NCBI GenBank assembly: GCA_005791855.1
Contig: SXUH01000135.1
Location: forward strand, 1 to 5,801
From: Bdellovibrionales bacterium
Lineage (GTDB): Bacteria; Bdellovibrionota; Bacteriovoracia; Bacteriovoracales; Bacteriovoracaceae
Direction: 5' to 3'
DNA: 5,801 nt
A model generated the notes under the pieces. That model was not told where the DNA came from and ran no database searches. It saw only the letters and a list, made by a program, of their open reading frames with translations. The position numbers and the translations under genes are program-made. Shown in pieces: positions 1-4,432 of this stretch. The first letter of the stretch is position 1. Each line of letters opens with the position of its first letter.

Positions 1-146
1 AGATCCTCGGGACCTCCGGGGTGAAGGAGCTCGACGACGCCGCCATCGAATCCTTTAACCAGGCGGGTCCGTTCCCGAATCCGCCGAAGGATCTGCTTGT
101 GAATGGGAAGGCCGTGATCGAATGGGGCTTTGTGGTGAAGTCTTAG
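1..146 (+). CDS. TonB-family protein, C-terminal fragment (5' end outside the window)
   Basis: The frame is open from the left edge and ends at TAG 144-146. The first two bases complete a split codon, and 47 residues follow. The visible peptide has the TonB C-terminal pattern: a 'TSGVKELDDAAIESF' helix, then 'AGPFPNPP', then a short beta-strand 'AVIEWGFVVK' at the very end. In this family the periplasmic C-terminal domain contacts TonB-dependent outer-membrane receptors and passes on inner-membrane energy from ExbB/ExbD. The N-terminal membrane anchor and proline-rich linker would lie to the left of the window and cannot be seen. It could be a true TonB or a paralogue that only carries this domain (gliding-motility or AgmX-like proteins do), so no symbol is given. 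The gene converges on the 91-residue minus-strand gene and their stop codons overlap, leaving no room for an intergenic terminator. Confidence 0.75.
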   Translation, partial: ILGTSGVKELDDAAIESFNQAGPFPNPPKDLLVNGKAVIEWGFVVKS

Positions 147-418
147 TTCGTCCGGAGCAGGTTCTTGAGCCGATCGATCCCTTCCATGACGACGTAATCG
201 GACCAGATCGAGTCCAGGTCTCGAATGGCTTCCACGACCTGGAGGGCGGCCTGGTCTCTAGAAATCTTCTGGAGTTCCGCGTACTGGGTAATGCATTTAT
301 TGAGAACTTCGATCACCGGAGAGTTGCAAACTTGGTTTAGTCTTTCTTCAAACGACTGGTTAACTTTTTTTTCTTTGCTTTTGATTATGGCAGTATTGAG
401 AAGCTGAATCGATTCCAT
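143..418 (-). CDS. Conserved-looking 91-residue helical protein of unknown function
   Basis: I do not recognise this protein. ATG at 418 is preferred because a GAGGA Shine-Dalgarno sequence (432-428) sits 9 nt upstream. An in-frame TTG at 424 is only 3 nt from the same site, so it is unlikely. The stop is TAA at 145-143. The protein is soluble-looking and mostly alpha-helical, with no signal peptide or membrane segment. A basic stretch (K13-K18, 'KSKEKK') is followed by heptad-like helices with cysteines at 31 and 42. The C-terminal half has an acidic, aromatic patch 'DLDSIWSDY' (67-75) and ends with a basic tail. It is monocistronic: gcvH upstream ends in a terminator and the next gene converges. 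Reading-frame quality, the Shine-Dalgarno site and length support a real gene. The opposite strand also has short open frames here, but they lack any ribosome site or recognisable protein. Codon use is more AT-rich than in the neighbouring metabolic genes. Confidence 0.72.
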   Translation of the reverse strand: MESIQLLNTAIIKSKEKKVNQSFEERLNQVCNSPVIEVLNKCITQYAELQKISRDQAALQVVEAIRDLDSIWSDYVVMEGIDRLKNLLRTN

Positions 419-464
419 TAACAAAAATCCTCACCAAAAAATGTTCGCAAATGAGAGAGGCAGT

Positions 465-526
465 ATCATAAAAACCATGTGGTTCGTAAAGTCGATTTAG
501 AATAGGATTTTGGAAATTTAGATCAA
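465..526 (-). promoter_or_regulatory. Candidate promoter region for the 91-residue gene
   Basis: This AT-rich spacer lies between the gcvH terminator and the ATG at 418. Two minus-strand sigma70-type options can be read. The first is TTGATC (526-521), a 16-nt spacer, then TATTCT (504-499). The second is TATGAT (470-465), one mismatch from consensus but with no good -35 at 16-18 nt; it would give a leader of about 40 nt. The imperfect palindrome AACCA-TG-TGGTT (473-484) lies just upstream of the second -10, and a 9-bp near-repeat GTTCG(C/T)AAA at 443-451 and 482-490 flanks it. Hexamers this degenerate arise easily in AT-rich DNA, so the exact element is uncertain. Confidence 0.3.
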
Positions 527-561
527 GAAATATTATATCTGCGGTACTTTAGAGGAAGGCT

Positions 562-609
562 AAATAAAAAGATTACTGGTACCACGTCGGGACACATGAC
601 ATGGTACCA
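562..609 (-). terminator. Rho-independent terminator of the folD-gcvT-gcvH operon
   Basis: Reading the minus strand, the hairpin begins 6 nt after the gcvH stop codon. A 12-bp stem with one mismatch is formed by 609-598 and 588-577, closing a 9-nt loop (597-589). After GTAATC comes TTTTTATTT (570-562). The six-nucleotide gap before the T run and the one mismatch make it less than ideal. Its position directly after the last operon gene, and the lack of a T run in the other direction, favour termination of the minus-strand transcript. Each arm of the stem contains the 8-bp palindrome TGGTACCA. Confidence 0.68.
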
Positions 610-615
610 AAAACT

Positions 616-1005
616 TCAGTGAGAGCTGTTACAGAACTCAGTATATTGCTCCGAGCTCATTAATTTATCCAGTTCGGAAGGATTTTTGATCTTGACTTTG
701 ATCAACCAAGATCCGTAGGCGTCTTCGTTGATCCTTTCCGGAGAGCTCTCGAGGTCCCCGTTCTTCGCGACGATCTCGCCGCTCACCGGAGAGTAGAGAT
801 CACTCACGGACTTGATCGACTCGACCACGCCGAAGGTCGCGCCGACCTTGACCTCCGAACCGACCTCCGGGACTTCCAGGAAGACGATGTCACCGAGCGC
901 GGACTGGGCGAAGTCGGTGATCCCGATGGAGACCGTCGTGCCTTCGACCAGGGCCCACTCGTGTTCTTTTGTGTACTTCAGGTTAGCAGGGATGTTCGTC
1001 GCCAT
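616..1005 (-). CDS. gcvH: Glycine cleavage system H protein (lipoyl carrier)
   Basis: The H protein is the small cytoplasmic shuttle of the glycine cleavage system. Its lipoyl arm takes the aminomethyl group from GcvP after glycine decarboxylation, presents it to GcvT, and is reoxidised by dihydrolipoamide dehydrogenase. The 129-residue length is normal. The N-terminal 'YTKEHEW' (11-17), 'GITDFAQSALGDIVF' (28-42) and the lipoylation motif 'VESIKSVSDLYSP' (61-73), with the modified lysine at K65, are all present, followed by 'GSWLIKV' (98-104). ATG at 1005 is preceded by GGAGG at 9 nt, a strong ribosome site. Its first base overlaps the gcvT stop in a TAATG junction, which suggests coupled translation. 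It is the last gene of the folD-gcvT-gcvH unit. Lipoate attachment would need LipA/LipB or LplA encoded elsewhere. Confidence 0.97.
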   Translation of the reverse strand: MATNIPANLKYTKEHEWALVEGTTVSIGITDFAQSALGDIVFLEVPEVGSEVKVGATFGVVESIKSVSDLYSPVSGEIVAKNGDLESSPERINEDAYGSWLIKVKIKNPSELDKLMSSEQYTEFCNSSH

Positions 1006-2075
1006 TACTTATGTCCTCCGGTTACAAACGGTTTTTTTACAAGCTGGGCCTCGTAGGGCTTCTGCCTGATGTCTACCAAAAATACCTCATCCGCTGGGAC
1101 TTTATCTAGGTTTATCCTCGCGAACGCCACACCTTTATTCAGGACGACCGACAGGGTGCCGCTGGTGACGGTGCCGATGGGTTCGTTCCGCCCGTTGAGC
1201 ACCGGGTACCCCTCCCGCGGGATCCCCTTGTCCAGGAGGAGCTTCACGGTCTTGAAGTTCGTCATCTTCTTCGTGAGCTCTTCCTTCCCGACGAACCTGC
1301 TCTTCGCGAGCTTCACCGTCCAGCCCAGGCCCGCGTCGTAGGGGTTCACCTCGTCGCTGAGCTCGTGGCCGTAGAGCGGATAGCCCACCTCGAGCCGGAG
1401 CACGTCCCTCGCGGCCAGGCCGCAGGGTACCACCTTCCGGGTCATGAGCTTCTGCCAGAGGGCCCGGATCGTCTCGTGGTCTCCGAAGATCTCGAAGCCG
1501 TCTTCCCCGGTGTACCCCGTGCGAGCGACGATCACCTGCTTGGTCTCGTAGACGCACTCGTGGACGGAGTAGTACTCGAGGTCCGGCAGCTCCCGGATCA
1601 TCGACGAGAGGGTCTCGAACGACTCGGGCCCCTGGAGGGCGAGCAGGGAGTAGTCGCTGGACCGGTTCGTGAGGTTGCACTTAAATCCCTGGTGCCGTGA
1701 CCGGATCCAGTTGAAGTCCTTGTCGATGTTCGACGCGTTCACGCAGATCAGGACTCGGCCGGGGGAGAGCTTGTAGACGATGAGGTCATCGATCACGGTG
1801 CCGTTTTCCCTGCAGAGCGGGGAGTAGATGGCCTTGCCCGTCGGCGCCCCTAGGACGTCGTTGGTCACGAGGTAGTCGGCGAACGCTTCCGCGTCCGATC
1901 CCTCGAGGAAAAACTCGCCCATGTGGCTCACGTCGAAGACCCCGACGGTCTTCCTCACCGCCAGGACTTCGTCCTTCACCGAGGTGTACTGAACCGGCAT
2001 GTCCCAGCCCGCGAAGGGAACGATCTTCGCTCCGAGTTTCACGTGCTCATCGTACAGTTGCGTCCGTAGTGTCAT
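1005..2075 (-). CDS. gcvT: Aminomethyltransferase (glycine cleavage system T protein)
   Basis: GcvT transfers the methylene carbon from aminomethyl-lipoyl-GcvH to tetrahydrofolate, giving 5,10-methylene-tetrahydrofolate and ammonia. The 356 residues match the usual length. Visible landmarks are 'FAGWDMPVQY' (21-30), 'VFDVSHMGEF' (46-55), the folate-site motif 'GTVIDDLIVY' (92-101) containing the conserved catalytic aspartate (D96/D97 pair), 'LALQGP' (145-150), 'RTGYTGEDGFEIF' (185-197), and 'CGLAARDVLRLE' (218-229) followed by 'YPLYGHEL'. The C-terminal barrel domain fills the remainder. These make it a genuine GcvT rather than a YgfZ or dimethylglycine dehydrogenase relative. ATG at 2075 overlaps the folD stop by 4 nt (ATGA), with AAGGGA 4 nt upstream inside folD. 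Its product is the direct substrate of FolD, so the overlap joins sequential steps. Confidence 0.97.
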   Translation of the reverse strand: MTLRTQLYDEHVKLGAKIVPFAGWDMPVQYTSVKDEVLAVRKTVGVFDVSHMGEFFLEGSDAEAFADYLVTNDVLGAPTGKAIYSPLCRENGTVIDDLIVYKLSPGRVLICVNASNIDKDFNWIRSRHQGFKCNLTNRSSDYSLLALQGPESFETLSSMIRELPDLEYYSVHECVYETKQVIVARTGYTGEDGFEIFGDHETIRALWQKLMTRKVVPCGLAARDVLRLEVGYPLYGHELSDEVNPYDAGLGWTVKLAKSRFVGKEELTKKMTNFKTVKLLLDKGIPREGYPVLNGRNEPIGTVTSGTLSVVLNKGVAFARINLDKVPADEVFLVDIRQKPYEAQLVKKPFVTGGHK

Positions 2076-2941
2076 ACTTTCCCTTTATGTAGTTCTTCCG
2101 AAGCCGTAATAAGATTTTCGATCAGACTAATGACCGTCATGGGGCCCACGCCCCCGGGGACCGGAGTGATCGCGGAGACGAGGTCCTTCACCGCCGGGTC
2201 CACGTCTCCCGTGAGCTTGCCGTCCCGGGAGTTCATCCCCACGTCGACGACCACCGAAGCCTTGCCCTTCTCGAAGTAGGCGGCGTCGAAGTAGTTCGGC
2301 GAACCGATGGCCGCGACGACGATGTCGGCCCTCCTCGTGAGCTCGCTCAGGTGCGCGGTCTTCGAGTGGGCGAGGGTCACCGTCGCGTCCAGGTTCGAGA
2401 GGAGCATCGAGAGCGGCTTCCCGACGATGAGGCTGCGCCCGACGATCACGACGTGCTTCCTCCGGAGCTCGACCTTGTAGAACCGGAGGAGGTTCACGAT
2501 CCCTTTCGGAGTACAGGGCATCAGCAGCCCGAGGTCCGTGGACCCCGCGTAGAGCTTCTGCGTGTTCGCCTCGTGGAATCCGTCGATGTCTTTCCCCGGT
2601 GAGATGAGGTTCGGGAGGTCGAGCTTCCGCAGGTATTCGGACACGGGGAGCTGGACGATGATCCCGTGGACCTTCGGATCCCGGTTCAATCGAGAGACCT
2701 CCGCGAGGAACCGATCTTCCGAGACGTCCGCCGGAAGCTGGACCAGAGCGAAGTCCGCCCCGATCTCCTCGCACATCTTCCTCTTGTTCCTGATGTAGCT
2801 CAAGCTCGCCGGATTGTTGCCGACGAGGACGACGCTCATTGATGGAGTAATCTGGTTGGCCTTCAGGGATTCACAGCGCTCGATCAGATTCTTCTTCATC
2901 TGATCCACCACCGGTGCCGCGGCCAGGATTTTAGCTGTCAT
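2072..2941 (-). CDS. folD: Bifunctional methylene-tetrahydrofolate dehydrogenase / methenyl-tetrahydrofolate cyclohydrolase
   Basis: FolD interconverts 5,10-methylene-, 5,10-methenyl- and 10-formyl-tetrahydrofolate in the cytoplasm, producing NADPH and formyl donors for purines and initiator tRNA. The 289 residues fit the family. The N-terminal catalytic domain shows 'SYIRNKRKMCEEIG' (48-61) with the active-site tyrosine Y49 and lysine K53, then 'GIIVQLP' (93-99) and 'KDIDGFH' (117-123). The Rossmann half has 'PCTPKGI' (142-148), the nucleotide-binding 'VVIVGRSLIVGKPL' (164-177), 'GDVD' (245-248) and the signature 'PVPGGVGPMT' (260-269). ATG at 2941 is the only sensible start, but the ribosome site is weak (a GGA only 3 nt away). 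It is first in the operon with gcvT and gcvH, linking glycine-derived C1 units to the formyl pool. Confidence 0.97.
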   Translation of the reverse strand: MTAKILAAAPVVDQMKKNLIERCESLKANQITPSMSVVLVGNNPASLSYIRNKRKMCEEIGADFALVQLPADVSEDRFLAEVSRLNRDPKVHGIIVQLPVSEYLRKLDLPNLISPGKDIDGFHEANTQKLYAGSTDLGLLMPCTPKGIVNLLRFYKVELRRKHVVIVGRSLIVGKPLSMLLSNLDATVTLAHSKTAHLSELTRRADIVVAAIGSPNYFDAAYFEKGKASVVVDVGMNSRDGKLTGDVDPAVKDLVSAITPVPGGVGPMTVISLIENLITASEELHKGKV

Positions 2942-2959
2942 TTATCCGGAAACTATAAT
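2931..2959 (+). promoter_or_regulatory. Candidate promoter for the small membrane protein gene
   Basis: A perfect TATAAT lies at 2954-2959 on the + strand, with a weak TTAGCT (2931-2936) 17 nt upstream, inside the first codons of folD. The start site would be near 2966 and the leader about 50 nt long. The -10 shares four base pairs with the minus-strand folD -10, so the two promoters would compete. Confidence 0.4.
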
Positions 2960-2980
2960 GGTTCGCCGTCAAAAAGTCCT
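2952..2980 (-). promoter_or_regulatory. Candidate folD promoter
   Basis: Reading the minus strand, TATAGT (2957-2952) is a five-of-six -10 match. The -35 position, 17 nt away, reads AGGACT (2980-2975), which keeps only the GAC core. Transcription from it would begin only a few bases before the folD ATG, giving a nearly leaderless mRNA. That would fit the lack of a convincing Shine-Dalgarno sequence. An alternative further upstream cannot be excluded. Confidence 0.3.
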
Positions 2981-3016
2981 TCCTTATTTATTTGACGTGC
3001 AGTATCTCTTTAGGTC

Positions 3017-3196
3017 ATGAAAACACTATTTTACCTTGGCCTCGGGATGCAGCTCTTCGGACTGATCGCCGTGGGACTGTGTTTCTTCTCCGGGGTCCGG
3101 AACGGCGACTACGGAAGGCTCGAACTGGCGCAGTTGGTTTTAGGGTCCTTCGTCTTCTACGTCGGAAATTATCTGAAAGGTCGCTCACTAGGCTAG
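3017..3196 (+). CDS. Small two-helix inner-membrane protein, 59 residues, function unknown
   Basis: I do not recognise a named family. The frame begins ATG 3017 ('MKTLFYLGLGMQLFGLIAVG...') and ends TAG 3194-3196. There are two hydrophobic segments, about residues 4-25 and 37-52. They are separated by a short polar loop 'GVRNGDYGRLE' (26-36), and the chain ends in a basic tail 'LKGRSLG'. This is the pattern of a small helical-hairpin membrane protein. Support for coding comes from the coherent transmembrane pattern, the glycine-rich helices, the position in a gap that otherwise has no gene, and the perfect TATAAT upstream. Against it, the only ribosome-site candidate (AGG at 3012-3014) is too close to the ATG. 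It lies between divergent folD and co-directional ruvC, 55 nt from the latter, and could be co-transcribed with ruvCAB. Confidence 0.65.
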   Translation: MKTLFYLGLGMQLFGLIAVGLCFFSGVRNGDYGRLELAQLVLGSFVFYVGNYLKGRSLG

Positions 3197-3222
3197 ACGC
3201 CGGTGATTCTCATGTGTACAAT
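3194..3222 (+). promoter_or_regulatory. Candidate ruvCAB promoter
   Basis: TAGACG (3194-3199, overlapping the stop codon of the small membrane protein), a 17-nt spacer, then TACAAT (3217-3222), which is five of six against the -10 consensus. The expected start near 3229 gives a leader of about 23 nt before the ruvC TTG. The spacer contains no E. coli-type SOS box (CTGT-N8-ACAG), so SOS control is not supported by what I can see. Confidence 0.35.
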
Positions 3223-3251
3223 TTCCGTAACTCTTAATCTAGGACACTTCC

Positions 3252-3818
3252 TTGATCGTGCTCGCCATCGACCCAGGTTCCGTTACCGCCGGCTACGCTC
3301 TTCTAAAAAAAGAGGGGAGGAAGATCCAGTACGTGGCCTCTGGGATTTTGAAGTTCAAGAGCGAAGATGAGTTTTTGCATAGAATAAAAGATATCTACGA
3401 ACAGACCTTCGCCCTGATCGAAAAGTACCAGCCGGATGAGGTAGCTTTAGAATCTTTAATTTTCGTGAAAAGTCCCACGGCCCTCATAAAGCTTGCCCAG
3501 TCTCGTGGAACCATGCTCGCGGCCCTCACTCAGAAGTACCATCAGAAAATCCACGAGTACGCTCCGAACCTGATCAAGTCGACGGTCACGGGCTACGGGC
3601 ACGCCGATAAAGAGGGGATCCAGAAGGTCCTCCTCCAGTACTTCGGCCTCAGTAACTTCAAGACCCATGACGAGAGTGACGCCGTGGCCATCGCTCTCTG
3701 CCACTTGCTTAGCCGGGGCAGCGCCGAGGCCCTGCTCCAGAAGACCGTGAAGGTTAAGAAAACAGGACGGGGGCTCGCGGGAGCCCTCGCCCATAGAATC
3801 AAGGAACCTAATCTATGA
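3252..3818 (+). CDS. ruvC: Crossover junction endodeoxyribonuclease RuvC
   Basis: RuvC is the dimeric Holliday junction resolvase, which nicks two opposed strands with bound divalent metal. The fold starts with the RNase H-like 'LAIDPGS' (4-10). The four acidic metal ligands of the family are all placed: D7, E67 (in 'VALES'), and D140 and D143 (in 'HDESDAVAIA'). 'LIKLAQSRG' (78-86) and 'GYGHADKEGI' (114-123) correspond to the conserved DNA-contacting stretches. At 188 residues it is slightly longer than E. coli RuvC (173), with a basic C-terminal extension. The start is TTG 3252: AGGA (3241-3244) is 7 nt upstream, while the next candidate, GTG 3258, is 13 nt away and would leave almost nothing before the first strand. 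The ungapped equivalent of E. coli F69 is I70. The stop overlaps the ruvA start by 4 nt (ATGA). Confidence 0.95.
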   Translation: MIVLAIDPGSVTAGYALLKKEGRKIQYVASGILKFKSEDEFLHRIKDIYEQTFALIEKYQPDEVALESLIFVKSPTALIKLAQSRGTMLAALTQKYHQKIHEYAPNLIKSTVTGYGHADKEGIQKVLLQYFGLSNFKTHDESDAVAIALCHLLSRGSAEALLQKTVKVKKTGRGLAGALAHRIKEPNL

Positions 3819-4429
3819 TCGGATACATCTCCGGAACCGTCGTTTACTCCGATACCTCGAAGTCCATCGTCCTCACCGCCCAGGGCGTCGGCTACGAGAT
3901 CCACACCTCGACTCCGAAGGTCCCGAACCGGGACGTCGCCTTGTTCATCTCCCACATCATCCGGGAGCAGTCCCAGGACCTCTACGGCTTCGACTCCTCC
4001 GAGGAGAAGAAATTCTTCGAGATGCTCATCGACGTCAACGGCATCGGGCCGAAGTCGGCTTTCTCCCTCATCTCCCACCTCGGCGTCGAGCAGATCTTCT
4101 CGGCCATCACTTTCGAGAACGTCGACCTCATTAAATCCGCTCCGGGGATCGGGAAGAAGAGCGCAGAGCAGATCGTCCTCTCCCTGAAGGACAAGATCTC
4201 GAAGCTCCAGTTTGGCCTCGCCGTGAAGGAAAACCCGGTGAAGTCCGGCGCCGCGGTCTCCACGGAAAAGTCCTTCGACGCCCACATCCTGAAGGAAACC
4301 CTCGCGGCCTGCCAGGGGCTGGGGTACAAGGACCAGGACGTCCTTCCGATGATCCAGCGCCATCTCCAGGAAGGGGTCGCGAAGAAGCCCGAGGACCTGG
4401 TGAAAATCATCCTCAAAGAGCTAAGGTAA
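3815..4429 (+). CDS. ruvA: Holliday junction branch-migration protein RuvA
   Basis: RuvA tetramers hold the Holliday junction open in a square-planar form and load the RuvB motors on opposite arms. The 204 residues match the family. Domain I is an OB fold starting 'MIGYISGTV', with 'GVGYEI' (24-29) and 'YGF' (57-59). Domain II has two helix-hairpin-helix motifs, 'VNGIGPKSA' (73-81) and 'APGIGKKSAEQI' (108-119). A flexible linker (about 130-155) leads to the RuvB-binding domain III (about 156-204, 'ETLAACQGLGY...'). The acidic pin region reads 'REQSQ' (50-54) where E. coli has 'REDAQ', so the second pin acid is replaced by Q52. The start ATG 3815 overlaps the ruvC stop, and AAGGA (3801-3805) is 9 nt upstream. 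ruvB follows after 3 nt. Confidence 0.97.
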   Translation: MIGYISGTVVYSDTSKSIVLTAQGVGYEIHTSTPKVPNRDVALFISHIIREQSQDLYGFDSSEEKKFFEMLIDVNGIGPKSAFSLISHLGVEQIFSAITFENVDLIKSAPGIGKKSAEQIVLSLKDKISKLQFGLAVKENPVKSGAAVSTEKSFDAHILKETLAACQGLGYKDQDVLPMIQRHLQEGVAKKPEDLVKIILKELR

Positions 4430-4432
4430 ACA

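Noticed and set aside
1135..1680. Long open frame on the minus strand inside gcvT (181 codons)
   Set aside because: It lies in another frame of a certain gcvT, its translation is arginine/proline/glycine-rich, and it has no ribosome site or family motif: a by-product of strong C/G third positions.
2127..2774. Minus-strand open frame inside folD (215 codons)
   Set aside because: Same explanation: arginine/glycine-rich translation in an alternative frame of a clear folD.
2942..3016. Glycine riboswitch ahead of the gcv operon
   Set aside because: Only 75 bp separate folD from the divergent gene, and the likely folD leader is very short. I see no tandem aptamer-like conserved stems.
3197..3251. 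SOS (LexA) box controlling ruvCAB
   Set aside because: No CTGT-N8-ACAG and no convincing symmetric site. TGTACA at 3215-3220 is only a 6-bp palindrome overlapping the -10 candidate. Lineages differ in LexA motif, so this rejects only the familiar form.
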